Position numbers and translations under genes: made by a program
Source of the DNA: Dictyostelium firmibasis
Taxonomy: Eukaryota > Evosea > Eumycetozoa > Dictyosteliales > Dictyosteliaceae
DNA: 64,000 nucleotides
Assembly (NCBI GenBank): GCA_036169595.1
Contig: CM069765.1
Coordinates: 5,803,501 to 5,867,500 of the forward strand
Direction: 5' to 3'
Part shown: in pieces, positions 45,170 through 58,433 of the stretch
How positions within the stretch are numbered: the stretch's first letter is position 1
How the letters are laid out: each line of letters starts with the position of its first letter
Notes under the pieces: model-generated
Databases searched by the model: none
Told to the model about the DNA's origin: nothing
Seen by the model: the letters and a program-made list of their open reading frames with translations, nothing else

Positions 45170-47481
45170 TTTTATTCAAGAGATTTTAACTATTTTTATT
45201 TTATTTATTACCATAAAGAAAATTAATCAAAAAAACTCATGGACATTAAAATTAATTGATCATTTTGACGATGTTCTAGAGAATCAACACGCAGGTGAAA
45301 AAAATACAACGAATTTTCAAGCAGCATCATGTGTATTGGATGCAAGTGTAAAGATCTATTCAAATCGTGTAGACTCTGTGCATGTGGATACATATAAAAT
45401 TTTAGGTGGTTTATCAAGAGCAGAAAGAGAAGAACTGAACAATGACAATGATGATGACGACGATGAGGGTAAAGATAAAGAAAATGAAGAAAATAAAAAT
45501 AAAAATAAAAAAAAGAAAAAGAAAACTGGTATAAATACATTGGAACAAAATTTAGATAATATAACTATTAAGAAATTTGATTTACAATTTATGGTTGATC
45601 CATTATTTGGTAAAACCTCTGCTGCATTTGATGAGGGTGGCGCAAAAGGCTTACTTTTAAATAATCTTTCAATTTATGGTGATTGTAAATTAGTATTTGA
45701 TTCAAATGATGCAATTTATTCAACAACTGATAATAATGGTGATAATAACGATGATGAAGAAAAAATAGAATCCACACCATCATCGCCATCAAACATATAT
45801 TCTAAAATTAATATAACACCATGGAAGCATTTATTTGAACCAGGTTCAAATAATTCATTAGAGATTTGTCCAACTTATTGTGGTTTTTCTGATTGGTCTG
45901 TAAAAAGTAAAGATGGGCTTACATTTAATCTTAGTTCATTATTAAGGAAAAACCCAGACGAAGAAAAACAACAACAACAACCACAACAAAATAATCAAGA
46001 TAACTTTTTAAATCACAGTGGAGATGATGATTTTGAAATTGAGCAATCAAATCAACCTCAAGCTCAACATGATGAAATTGATCTCAATAAAATTGGTAAC
46101 AATCTAGATGATGGCGATATGGGTATTCATTTTGGTGGAGGTGATGATGATTTTGGTGATGGTATTGGAATGGGTTATGATGAAGATGATGAGGATGATA
46201 ATAATAACAATAGAAATAATGATCATAACATTATGGGTATTTTAGATGCAAATCAAGACTGGGAGCAATTAAATCTAATTGAACCAAATCAAAACCAAAA
46301 TTGGAATGGTCCTGAACATTGGAAATTTTCTAAGAGTTTGTATTATTTCTCCCAATTAAAACAATTTCAAAAATAAATTTATTTTTAACATTGTTATTAA
46401 CTCTTTTTTTTCCAAAAATATAATTAGAAAAAATAAATAAAAAAGATGAAGAAAATGCTGAAGAAGGCTCAGAATCTGATAAAACAAAGAAAAAGAAAAA
46501 AGTAACCAGAAAGAAAGCATTCCTTTTAGATTTTGATAGTGCTCCACCACCTGAGTCAATGTTTGAACCAGGTAAAGGATCTACATTAACTGCTGCATCC
46601 CTAAAGAAGGCTTCAGAAACCAGTACAATTTTACCACCAGATATTCATTATGATATTAAAATGTTATCAAGATTATTTAATAAACCAAAATGTTCAATTC
46701 CACCTGTAAGTATTTTATAATGAAGAAAAGACAGAGTATAAAATAATTTTAATGCCATATTAATTAATATTTTAAATTTCAAAAATAGATGAGTAAAAGA
46801 GAAGAAGTTTTAAGATTCCTAAATACAAAACCAAAAAGAAATAATGATGGTGATAGGGGGGATAATGATGACGATGATGAAGATAATGGAAATCAAGATT
46901 TTGATTTCCCAAATTCACAAATTCTTCAAGATGATTTTAATCCTAATGAAAATATGAATGGTGGTAGAGGAATTGATGATGATGATGGTTACCCAGGAAT
47001 AGGTGGTTGGGATGATGATGGACCACTCAATCAAAACCAAAACAATCCAACTAGTAACAATAATGGCAATGGTGGAGCAAATATAAACAATAATGGAGGA
47101 TTCGCATTTGGTTTAAATGGTGGTGTTTTAATTGATGAACCAAGAAAGGTAAACAAAATTGATATTAACTATGCTAGAGTATCTAAAAAGATTGATGTAA
47201 GATCATTGAAAACTTCGGTTTGGTCAATTATTGACTCTGAGAATGATAATCAAACGACATCCACTGCCAACTCATCAAAAGATATAGAAACTGATGAACA
47301 TAGTTTTGGTTCATTGATTGACGATTTGAAAGAGGAGCAAAATCAATTAAGATTAAATAACAAACCTACAGCTGGTGAAATATCCATTCCTCTGGCTTTT
47401 ATTTGTGTGCTTCATTTGGCAAATGAAAAGAATTTAACTTTGAATCAAGATAATATAAATAATTTCATTATTTCAAAATAA
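44581..47481 (+). CDS. ncapH: Condensin complex subunit 2 (kleisin NCAPH / Barren)
   Basis: Four exons, 44581-45111, 45219-46335, 46428-46705 and 46789-47481, give 872 residues. The N-terminal kleisin segment reads LTHLQISEIYANCIKLSTEN then KINQKNSWTLKLIDHFDDVL, with AASCVLDASVKIYSNRVDSV and TYKILGGLSR following; this is the Barren signature that contacts SMC2. The centre is acidic and Asn-rich. GPEHWKFSK, the segment AFLLDFDSAPPPESMF, and the C-terminal winged-helix part (ISIPLAFICVLHLANEKNLTL) that binds SMC4 all fit NCAPH. The second donor is an unusual GTTTGT at 46336, chosen because only it restores frame. The protein bridges SMC2-SMC4 and recruits the HEAT subunits in mitotic chromosome condensation. 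The length is slightly above the animal norm because of low-complexity inserts. Confidence 0.93.
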
Positions 47482-47553
47482 TTTGAAAAAAAAAATAAAA
47501 AAATTGTTGTCAATATTTATTAATGGTACAAATTTTTTTTTTTATTTATTTAC

Positions 47554-50500
47554 TTAAACTTGAATTTCATCAGTTTTATTGTCATTATTATTATTATTTT
47601 TTTCAGACTCTAATTCTTTTTTAATTGTTTGTAATGAATCCAATTTTTCTAATTTTTCTTGCTCAAGTTTTTCTTTTAATTTCCTTCTTTCTCTTTCATC
47701 TTTTCTTTTCTTTTTTTCCAAAGCTAGTTGATGTTCTTCTTTTTCATTTTCAATTTTCTCTTCAAGTCTTTGTGCTTCGGATTTATTTCTTTCGATTGCG
47801 CTCAAGGTTTTTTGTAATTGGAGATCATTCTTTTTAGCTAGTGTGTCTTGATCCTCTTTAAGTTGTTTTTCAAGTTTTTCAGCGAGTTTCTGTTGTTCTT
47901 TTTCATGTTGCAGTCTTGCTTTATCTAATTCCTCCTTTGATTTTGCTTGTAAATCTGAAAGTTTTTTCTTGTGTTGTTGTTCATTCTCCAACTTTAGATT
48001 GGAGAGTTTTGCCATTTTATCTTCCAAATCTTTTTTGGATTGTTCTAATGATTTTTTTGTTTTTGTTGTTGAACCCACAGTTTCCATGAGTGTTTTATGT
48101 TTATTTTGAATGATCTCACGTTCTTTTATGGTTTGATCTTTATCTTTCTTTATATCACCAATCATATCCTTAGCCTGAGATAAAATTGATTCTAATTTTT
48201 GTTTCTCCTGTTGAATCTTTTGATTTTCTTTTTCCTTCTTTTCCACCAATTGTTTCTTGGAGGATGTCTCTTTCTCTGTTTTAGATAAACGTTCATTGAC
48301 TCTCTTTTCCTTGGTCTCTAAATCCTCGGCTGCGTAAACTTTCTCTTGAATTTCTTTCTCCAATAGTTCTTGTTGAGCTTTAACTTTATGTAAATCTTTG
48401 GAGAGACCTTGTTCAATCTTTTCTAGTGTTTCTTTTTCCTCTTGTTGTTTTTGTTGTTTTAATTTTTTTAAACGTTTTTTTTCATCTTTAATTTCTGCTT
48501 TCTTCATTTCAACCTCTGCTGAATCTTCAATTGATAGTAATTCCAACTTTTGTTTATTAATTAATGTATCGTCAACCTCTAAATTGGTTTTTGAAATTTG
48601 GTCCTCCATAATTTTATTGTCTTTAAGAGCTTGTTGAGCTTCGATCACCGCTTGTGTTGTTTTCTCACGTAATAATGACTTTTCTTTGTAGAGTTCATTG
48701 TTCTTGGCTTGTAGTAAATGATTGATTTCTTTTTCTTGTGACAGTAATTCATTGGTTTTTGATTGTTCTTTTTTAATTCTTTCTGCCTCTTTTACAGTTT
48801 GTTCTTTTTCAATGACAGCGAAATGAATGTCCATTTTCAAATCTTTGTTTTTAATCTCCATTAATTCTTTTTCTCTCTTTTCATTTTCTGTAAGAATTTC
48901 TTGTTTTAACAATTGATTTTGAGACTCTATTAATTTAGTTTTAATTATCTCTTTTTCAGAGTCGATTTCTTTTTTGGTTGACTCAAAGTCACGTTTCATT
49001 TTCTCAATAATTTCACGGTTCTTTTGTTTTGTATCGTTGAGTTTAAGTTCCTTTTGAACGAGTACCTCATCCAATTCCATTTCTTTTTCCATTAGAATTG
49101 AAGAGGTTTCTTGTTTCTTTGTTACTAATCTCTTCTTTTGAATGATTGTTTGCTCCAATTCCTCTTGAGCCTCTATGGTCTCAATTTTAATGACCTCAGT
49201 TTGTTGTTGAGTGTAAACTTTATCATTTTGAATTCTATCGATATCATGACGTAAATCTCTAACTTGTTTAGTGGTTTTATCGATTATTCTATCGGTTTCC
49301 ACCTTGTTTTTAATCATTTTCTCTGTGTTATCTTTTGCACGAACCAATTCATCCTGAATCTTTTTCTTTGCCATAGAGATACGATGTTTATCCTCTTTGG
49401 CTTCTGTTAGATCGACTTTTAGTTGTTTTTCATTTTGTTTTAAATTTACAATTTGTGTTTCTATTTCAGCGGCCTGTTGTTTAACCTTCTCCAACTGTCT
49501 CTTTGTTTCAAGTAAACCTGTTGTCTCCAATTTATTTAGTATCTCTTGTTTCTCTTGATCCAATTTCTCTTTGATCGATTTCAACTCTTTTTCATTGGTG
49601 TTTGTGTTCAATTGTAATTGCTCCAATTCTTTTTGATTATGTTCAGCTATAGATTTAATCTCATCATATTCATTTTCAAGTGTTGAAGAGATTTCTTGCT
49701 CTAACATTTGAATCTCTTGTCTCTCTTGCTCCAATTGTTCAATCAATTGAGATTCTGTTGGACCTGCAGATTCCTGAATCTCTTGCAACTGTTGTTCCAA
49801 TTGTTGAATTTGAATTTCATATTCAGTTTTTTGTTGCTGAAATTCTTTTTCAATCAACTCAATCTTTTCGTTGGCTTCCTCCTCAAACTCTATATCTTGT
49901 TGTTTGGTAATTTCAATTCTCTTTTTAATCTCTTCATAAACTTCTATTGATTCGAAATGACGATTTTGATAACGTTGAATCTCTGAATCCAATTTTATGA
50001 TTACATCTTGATCGATGGTTAATTTTTCATCGGCTGCTTTAGCAACTTCAACCGATGGTACCATCGGTTCTACTTGATTGAAACGATTGAAAATATAAGC
50101 AATGAATGCCATATTTAAACGGCCATTACCACTAATAATATCATGGTGTGTAATGAATTTCTTACAATCTAAACGTTCGATATTCTCTAAGAATTTTTTT
50201 GAACGTTGTTCTAAATTATTCTCACTTAAAAGTTCCAATCCACAAACTGATGGTGATAATTGATGAAATAGTTCAATATAAACTACACAATCCTTGATAT
50301 CACTCGAAAAGTTTGTTATACGTCGATCACTACCAGCCTCTGCTAAGTGATGATTGATCCAACGTAATAGAATCTCGTCAGCAACTAATTCCTCTATCTT
50401 TTCTGTCTCACCCAAATCTAAAATCTCTGCTTTCACACGATATGCCAGTTTACTAACTTTATTCATTAAATCTATCTTTACCAATTGCCACAGAATAGAT

Positions 50501-50703
50501 AGAATTAAATGTCTCTTACCCTCTTGAATATCCACTGGACCAATATTAACTATTGAACATCCTATCTTTTTTGCTCCCTTTAAACAATTTTCTAAATTTA
50601 CATTCTTTTCAAAAATATTTAATTTATCTGAATTCAATTTTAATGTCGCTTCATTAATTGTTTTTGCTTTAATTGAATTAATTAATTTACTTTTTAAAAT
50701 ATA

Positions 50704-50749
<46 letters not shown>

Positions 50750-51006
50750 AAAAAATTTGAAAATTATTACTATTAATTATATTTAAATAATTACCATAAA
50801 ATTACACCATCTTTTAAAGAATCAAAAATTAGATCTGATTTTGGATCAATAGGTATTCTAGTTTTTAAAAGTTTTTCTTTTTTCAATAAAAAATTTACAT
50901 GTTCAACAAGACTTTGTTTCTCTTCATCATGATAGGTATGAACGTAATTTATATTTGTTGATGATTGAGTACTAACTAATTTACGTGTTGTTAAAATTGT
51001 TGCCAT
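47554..51006 (-). CDS. Fimbrin-type CH-domain protein with long coiled coil
   Basis: Two exons on the minus strand, 50795-51006 and 47554-50689, give 1115 residues. The N-terminus has one calponin-homology domain (about 20-145; TYHDEEKQSLVEHVNFLL, IFDSLKDGVILC, KLNIFEKNVNLENCLKGAKK, RHLILSILWQLVKI) and a second at about 165-275 (EILLRWINHHLAEAG, MAFIAYIFNRF). Both resemble plastin/fimbrin CH domains. About 820 residues of almost pure heptad coiled coil rich in Glu, Lys and Gln follow, then a short Asn-rich end. A fimbrin-like CH pair should bind F-actin, while the coiled coil should dimerise into a rod, so an actin cross-linker or cytoskeletal scaffold is likely. True fimbrin has EF hands and two actin-binding modules; this protein has neither EF hands nor the second module. 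Confidence 0.88.
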
Positions 51007-51431
51007 TTTTTTTTTATTATTTCTCTTTCTCTTTTATTTTCAAAATTAAAAAAAAAAATTAAAAAAAAAAAAAAAAAAAAAAGATAATAAAAAAAAAGAA
51101 ACCTTAAATTAAGAAAATTATGTTTGTTATAACAAAATATTATTAAGAAACAAAAAATTTATAAAATAAAAAAAATAAAAAATTAAAATTAAAATTAAAT
51201 TAAATATATATATATATATATATATATGTAAAAACCACACAATTATAATCGTCAATTTATTGGGGGTGTGGTGGGGTTTTGTATATATAATAGTATAGTG
51301 TATATGTTTTTTTAAATTTATTTAATGTTCAATTAATTTACAAATACAAATAACAAAGTTGCTTTATTTTATTACAACAATATAAAATAATAATAAAAAA
51401 AAAAAAAATGAAAAATTGATCAAAATGACCA

Positions 51432-51471
<40 letters not shown>

Positions 51472-51793
51472 AAAAAAAATAAAAAAAAATAAAATTAACT
51501 GTTTTTTTTTTAAAAAAAAAAAAAAATATTTACCATCGAACAAAGAATCTCAAAGATGCAAGATTTTTTTTTTCTTGAAAATAATTTTGAGGATTATAAT
51601 TTTATGTTTTATTTTTTATATTTTTAATTATATATAGTTTATATTTAATTTAAAAGTAAAAAAAAAAAAATTATCACATCATTTAATATTATAATCTAGG
51701 AATAAAAAGTTTGAGTGAAACGATTTGAATGTATTTAAAATAATAAATTTTTTGAAAGATTTTAAAAAAATTTTTATTTCTTTTGAATTTTAA
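51007..51793. other. Spacer with GT-rich box upstream of the CH/coiled-coil gene
   Basis: Mainly A/T runs and (TA)n at about 51207-51226. TGGGGGTGTGGTGGGG at 51261-51276 is strikingly G-rich for this genome and lies 255 bp upstream of the minus-strand start. No gene is seen. Confidence 0.55.
51261..51276 (-). promoter_or_regulatory. GT-rich box, possible G-box (GBF-type) site
   Basis: Plus strand TGGGGGTGTGGTGGGG, i.e. CCCCACCACACCCCCA towards the gene. CACACCC-like cores are what the developmental factor GBF is known to bind. Position relative to the CH/coiled-coil gene is promoter-proximal. Binding is inferred only. Confidence 0.4.
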
Positions 51794-52981
51794 TTAATGA
51801 TATTTGAAATTGATTAAAGTTTTTAATCTTGGGGATAATTCAATTACATTCATATCATTCATTGCTCTGCCATCATATCCACCAAAAATATATACACGAG
51901 AATTGATAACATTTGCTGTTGCCATATCACGAGGATCAGGAGAGGTATAAAGGAATGACATTTTACTCCAGGTTTCAGAGATAGAATCGAAAAAGTACAA
52001 CTTTTTCGTTACTTTTCCACGAACCAAATGTTGACCACCAAATACTCCAATTAATGGTCCCAATACAAAAACACTACTAAATGTACAAACTTGAACTGCT
52101 ACTGCATTTCCACTATTGTTATTGTTATTGCTATTGTTCTTGTCAATATTGTTGTTGTTGTTATTGTTGTTATTGTTGTTGTTGTTGTTGCTATTATTAT
52201 TTATTATTGGATTATTTACAACACGACGCCATATATTTGTTTCAGTATCAAATATATGAATATCGTTAAAACGTTCACGCCATGAGTCACCTGCTCCACC
52301 TCCAAACATATAAAGTTTTGTACCTATTGAAACCAAACGATGACCACAACGTGCTGATGGTATGTCACCTGTAGCTTTAATTTCCGACCAACATAATGAA
52401 ACTGTATCGAAAACGAAAAACTCATCTAAATCTTGTAACTCCCAACGACCATCTCTATTAATACCACCGAAAACATAGAGTTTATCACCGATTGCAGTGG
52501 CTGCATGATTTGTACGAGAACGTGGGGGAGTACCACTAACAGTTGGATTAATCCATGATAATTTATCTGTGTCAAAAATTGATAAATCAAAATAGACTCC
52601 ACTTCCATCGAATCCACCAAATACAAAAATCTTATTCTTTATTGCAACACTAGTGTGACGAGCAAACTTTGGTGGTGGTATACCAGTGACATCAATTTTA
52701 CTAAAACGATTCTTTTCAGTGTCAAATCTGAAAATATCGCCAAATCTTCTCATTTGAGTCTCTTGGCCACCTATATAATATATATAGTTTCCAACAGCCG
52801 TACCTGTGTGTTGATATCTTGGAGTTGGTACAACTCCCTTCAATTTTATTAAACTAGAAAATACTTGACCCCTTTCCGATGTGCATAAAGTTTTTAAATG
52901 ATAATAATTTTTCCATTGTGAATCAAATAATTCTTTTTTGTCTAATATTGAAATTTTTGGTAATTCTAAAATAATTTGTTT

Positions 52982-53076
<95 letters not shown>

Positions 53077-54043
53077 GGTGTAATCTTTGGATATATTGAG
53101 GTTGGCCAGGTGGTGAAGGTGGTGTAGGATTTGATAATTGTAATGCTAATTGTTGAGGTTGGGGTGTTGGTTGAGGTTGGTTGTTATTAACTTTAATATT
53201 GGTAATGATACATTGTTTTCCCCATTTCTCCAAAACTTTTCTTTTCCATAAGTCATAGTCCTGAGTTAATCTATAAAAATTCACTGATACTAGAGACATA
53301 TTAAAAATTGTATCTAGTGAGAAATAACTAATGATTTTAACAATTATTTCTTCTGGTAATTCATTAATTGGGAAATATAAACTATTGTTATTATTGATTG
53401 TATTGATACTTAATTCATCATCCAATGATGAAATTAATGGGAAATGCTTACTTGATTCAAAAGATTCTCTATGGCCATTGATATTATCTAATGATAAATT
53501 TGAAACTTTTTTAAATAAGAAATGGATTGAGCTTGTTGATGGCATATTGCTACCATGGTCATCGTCATTATTCAAATCATTTGAAGACTTAAACTTTTTA
53601 GATGATTTACCCCATGGTACTATTCTATTTGATGATGAAGATGATGAAGATGATGGTGGTGATGATGGTGACGATAAGGATGATGATAATGAATTAGTTG
53701 GCGGTGAAGTTGGTAATGAAGTTAATAATTGGGGTATTGATGATGTTGAATTTGATAATACTGATGATGAAGTTGGTGATAATGGTGATACTAATGATCC
53801 AATATTATTTGCACTACTTGAGGTTAAAATTGATGATGATGGTGCAGATAAAATTGATGACGGAACATTTGATGTTGACGTGGAACCACTCTTTGATAAT
53901 TTAGAAATAAATGTATCATAAACAGTATGGAAAAATTGGAAACTATTATTTCTTGATAGGTTTGGTGATGTTTGTGATGTTGTTGTTGTTGTTGACTGTG
54001 ACATTTTCTTACTAGTTTTTTGATTATTATTATAAGAGGGCAT
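51794..54043 (-). CDS. F-box and kelch-repeat protein
   Basis: Single exon of 749 residues. The open frame extends farther 5' through poly-Lys and T-rich leader, but the first credible start is at 54043 (MPSYNNNQKTSKKMSQ), where coding composition begins. A Ser/Thr/Pro-rich N-terminus is followed by an F-box (about 222-272; INELPEEIIVKIISYFSL, LWKRKVLEKWG), a poly-Gln run (about 322-354), then six kelch repeats (about 405-735) forming a likely six-bladed propeller. Examples are YIYYIGGQE, KIFVFGGFDG, KLYVFGGINRDG, KLYMFGGGAGD and RVYIFGGYDGR. A poly-Asn loop interrupts the fourth/fifth blade. The F-box should bind Skp1 in an SCF ubiquitin ligase, and the propeller should pick the substrate, which is unknown. 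Upstream is a 2.6-kb spacer shared with squalene synthase. Confidence 0.92.
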
Positions 54044-54122
54044 TATATTTTGTAAAATAATAAAAAGGCCAATTATAAAAAATAATACTATATATTTAAA
54101 TATATAAAGTGTATAAATATAT

Positions 54123-54155
<33 letters not shown>

Positions 54156-55166
54156 CGAAAAAAAAAGATAATAATATCAAAATTATGAATAAATAAAAAG
54201 ATAAACAAAGGAAAAGATTAAATTAAAAAAATTAAAAATGAAGATTATATTGAAAAAATTAAAAAAGGGGTTAGTGTATATTTTTTGTGGGTCTGATATT
54301 TTTTTTATTAAAAAAAAATAAAAAAATAAAAAAATTAAAAAAAAAAAAATATTATTATGAATAATAAAAAATTACTAATAAAATATATTTTATAGAAAAA
54401 AAAACACGCACAATTAATTAATAAATAAAATTGAAGTTATTGTTTCTAATTGTATTTTTTATATTTTTTTTTTTTTATGTTTTTTTTTTTATTTTTTTTT
54501 TAATTAAATACCAAAAATAAATTAAAAAAAAAAAGTTATTTATTTTAAAAAATAAAAATATTTGAAAATGGAACTAAAAACAGTTAAAATGTTTGTTGTT
54601 GCAACTAGTAATTATTACAATTGACTGACAATTTTTAATTTTTTTTTTTTCTTCTACCATATATAATTAGAAAATTAATAATAAAAAAATCAAATAAAAA
54701 CCAACACAACGTTGTTCCCAAATAAAAAAAACATATAAAAAAAAAATTAAAAAAATAATAAAAAAAAAAAAGTTTTTTAAATTTGATTTATTAGACTACA
54801 AATCGTGTGTGAGTTAATGTTGGTTTTTTGGTTTTTTTGTTTTTATGTATATTTGTATACAAATATATACATGTGTGTGTGTGGTGGGTGTGTGAGTGTT
54901 TCATATAAATCATATAAAAAAAACAATAAAAAAAAATTTAAATAAAAAAAAAACAATTTTGGTGTGTTTGTGCAAATTTGCATTTTAGTGGTTATTTGTT
55001 TCCATTTTTGATTATTTATTTAATAAATTAAATTGTTATTATATTTTTTTTTTAATTTTTAATTTTTTTTTAATATTTCTTTTTTTTTATTATTTTTAAA
55101 TTTAGATTCACGCAAAGTTGATTCTATTAATTTTTTTTAAAATATTATTGCCTCTTTTTTTGGTGG

Positions 55167-55200
<34 letters not shown>

Positions 55201-55775
55201 ATACTACATACTGATAGATAACATCATGATTAAAATATTATATTATATTCATTTAAGAAAAATAAAATACTAATGAATAATTATAAACAATATTATATAT
55301 ATATATTTAATAAAAAAAAAAAAAAAAAGTTAAAAAAAGCAAATGAAAAAAAAAAAAATTAAAAAAACAAATTAAAAAAAAAAAATAAATTAAAAATGTG
55401 TGTGTGGGAGCCATACAATTTTTTTCTTTATTTTATTTTTTTTTTTTTTTTTTTTTTTCTATTCTATTCCTTCAGAGTCATGTTATTAATATGTGTAATT
55501 ATTTTTGAAAAAAAGATAAAAACACAGGATTTTGAATCAAATGTTTTCAACAACAACAAAAAAATAAAAAAAAAATGACCAAAAAAATAAAAAGTGACAA
55601 CTTTAAAGAAAATAAATAAAAAATAAAAAAAAATAAAAAAAACTAATTAATCTTTGCGCTATCATTTAATTATCAATATCATTTTTTTATTTTATTTTAT
55701 TTAATTTTTATTATTTTTTTTTTTTTTTGATTTTGTCCTTTGAAAAAAAAAAATCTTGAACATCGATCTCATATT

Positions 55776-55822
<47 letters not shown>

Positions 55823-56630
55823 CACAGAGGCAAAGCAAAAAAAATAATTGTTTATTCTGGCAAAGAAATAATCAAATTCAAATAATTCGTGCATACATTT
55901 CAAAAAAAATTGTTAATGAGATGATAAATACTTGATACTCAAATTACTATTTGTTAGAATATTAATCATCAAATAATAATAAACATCATTTGAAAATAAT
56001 TTCAAAATAATTTTTCAATCACTTAATTATTGTAAATGTTAAAAAAAGACCTAAATGGAAAAAAACTAAAAATAATTAACATAAAAAATTTGGATTATTA
56101 ATTTTTTTTTTTTTTTTTTCTATACCTAAAAGTAATAAAATAAAATAAAATAAAATAAATAAATAAATTAAAAAGTTTAAATTTGAAAAACAATTGTTTT
56201 ATTTTATTTGTATGGCAGAGAGATTTTAAAATTGTTATTGAAAATCAAGAAAGATTTATTTTTGACAAATAAAAAAAAAAAAAAAAAAGGGTGAAGTAAT
56301 GAGAAAGAACCAACCGTAAAAATCTTTTTTTTTTTTTTTTTTTTATTTTAATTTTTTTTTTATTTTAATTTTTTTTTATTTTCGAAAACGATTGGCTTTT
56401 GGTCGAATTATTGATTTTTTTTTTTTTTTTAATTTTTTTTTTTTTTTTTTTTATTTTTGTTGTAATTTTATCTATCTTTTTTATTTGTTGTTCAATTATC
56501 AACCACTTCCATCAATTACCAATTGTTGTGTTTTTTGTATAAATATATACACTCAAATAAAGTAAAAATAAAAAAAAATAAAAAAAAAAAAAAATAAAAA
56601 AAAAAAAATAAAAAAAAAATAAAAATAAAA
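54044..56630. other. Long divergent spacer between F-box/kelch and squalene synthase genes
   Basis: No coding segment or RNA gene is recognised. It contains a 20-bp perfect palindrome (54848-54867) immediately followed by a GT-rich block (54872-54899), plus TGCAAATTTGCA (54971-54982). The rest is long A or T homopolymers (for example 55165-55198 and 55780-55822). Likely regulatory for both genes. Confidence 0.5.
54848..54899. promoter_or_regulatory. 20-bp palindrome next to a GT-rich block
   Basis: TATATTTGTATACAAATATA is a perfect palindrome at 54848-54867. Four bases later TGTGTGTGTGGTGGGTGTGTGAG begins, a GBF-like G-box context (CACACCCACC on the other strand). It is about 830 bp upstream of the F-box/kelch gene and 1.75 kb upstream of squalene synthase. 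Function is inferred from composition. Confidence 0.4.
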
Positions 56631-58039
56631 ATGCAATATATGAAATCACTCGCACATCCAGATGAATTCCTTTCTTTATTAAAGATTGGTTACACTGAAT
56701 CATTTAAGCCAAAATCACAATTAAAAGAAAACTTGGGTAATAAAGAATGGTGTTATGAATTATTAAATAAAACATCAAGAAGTTTTGCTTTTGTAATTAA
56801 TGAATTAGAACCAAGTTTAAAGGATGCTGTAAGTTTATTAATTTTTATTTTTATTTTTTTATATTTTTATTTTTATTATTATTTTTTTTTTTTTTGAAAA
56901 AACATAACTAAATCAATATTTAAATTTATTAACAATTCTTTATTATTATTTATTTTATTTTTTTTTTTTTTTTATTAATTATAAAGATTTGTATTTTTTA
57001 TTTAGTATTAAGAGGATTAGATACAATTGAAGATGATACAACAGTTGAACTTAATACTAAATTACCAGTATTAACCTCATTTTCAGAAGGATTATATCAA
57101 CCAGGTTATAAAGTATTTGGATATGGTATGAATAATGATGAAAAGAATTTAGTACAAAACTTTGACAAAGTAGTTGATGTATTTTTGGGATTAGGTGATG
57201 GATATTGTACAATCATTCATGATATTACACGTCGTATGGCAAATGGTATGTCAGAGTTTCTTCAAAAATCGGTTGTAACACTCCCAGAATGGGATCTCTA
57301 TTGTCACTATGTCGCAGGTCTTGTTGGTATTGGTCTTAGCAAGATCTTTCACGCCAGTGGCTTAGAGAGTGAATGGTTTGCTACAGCTGACGATGAATCC
57401 AATCAAATGGGTTTATTCTTACAGAAGACCAACATCATTCGTGATTATTTAGAGGATATCAACGAGAATAGAATCTTTTGGCCACGTGATGTTTGGGCTC
57501 GTTACACATTACACTTGGAAAACTTTAAAGATATCAAATATCAAATTCCAGCACTCCATTGTCTCAATGATTTAATCACCAATGCTCTCTCACATGCTCT
57601 TATCGCTTTAGACTATATGAGTCGTTTAAAGAATCCACAAGTCATCAATTTCTGTGCAATCCCACAAGTTATGGCTATTGGTACTTTAAATGCTTGTTAC
57701 AATAATTATAACGTTTTCACTGGTGTAGTTAAAATTCGTAAGGGTCAAAGAGCACTCATAGTCAATGCCATCCAATCAAAGGGTCTCACAGCTACCTACG
57801 AACTCTTCTTCAAGTTTGCCAATGAAATGCGTCACAAAGTACCAACAAATGATCCTTCAGCAAAGAAAACTATTCAACATCTCGAATCAATTGAAAAACT
57901 CTGTATAGAGAAATTAGGTTATAGACCTTCTGGTTTCAATGATTTCATCTCTTATGATTGGATGGCTGTAACTTCTTTAGCTGTTTCTTCCGCTTTCTTA
58001 ATTGCTCGTCATGGTCCAAACTTTTTTTCAAAATTATAA
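56631..58039 (+). CDS. fdfT: Squalene synthase (farnesyl-diphosphate farnesyltransferase)
   Basis: Two exons, 56631-56828 and 56987-58039, give 416 residues, normal for the enzyme. It condenses two farnesyl diphosphates to squalene with NADPH, the first committed step of sterol synthesis, at the ER membrane. The conserved elements are KTSRSFAFVINELEPSLKDA, the first aspartate-rich site DTIEDDTT (split from the preceding helix by the intron), YCHYVAGLVGIGLSKIF, and the second aspartate-rich motif QKTNIIRDYLEDINENRIFWP. A C-terminal span (MAVTSLAVSSAFLIA) provides ER anchoring. All catalytic Asp residues are present. The start follows an A-rich leader and is the only Met before the conserved region. 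Confidence 0.97.
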
Positions 58040-58284
58040 AAAACAAAAAAAAAAATAATTACTTATTAAAAGAAAAATTAAAGATATATAAAAAAATTAA
58101 AGTTATATATATATAAAAAAAAAAAAAAAAAAAAAAAAAAATATTCACTCAAAACTGATATTGATTTTTTTTTTTTTTTTATTTTTCCTTATTTTTTTTT
58201 TAATCAAATAAATAAATATTAAATTATTATAATAAAAAAAAAAAAAAAAATATAAAATTTGATTTTTTTTTTTAAATATTTTAT

Positions 58285-58381
58285 TTATAATGATTTTGCT
58301 TGTAAATGTTTCTGAATACTATTAATTTGTTGTAAAGTTTCTTCTAATTGATTTTTATCCATTTCAAATCTTATTAAATCA

Positions 58382-58433
<52 letters not shown>

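Noticed and set aside
53331-53921. 196-codon plus-strand frame opposite the F-box/kelch gene
   Set aside because: Asp-rich composition is the mirror of the Ser/Pro-rich N-terminus on the minus strand; no domain.
54044-54208. 55-residue N-terminal extension of the F-box/kelch protein
   Set aside because: It is poly-Lys and hydrophobic translation of homopolymer leader DNA; the Met at 54043 is where coding composition begins.
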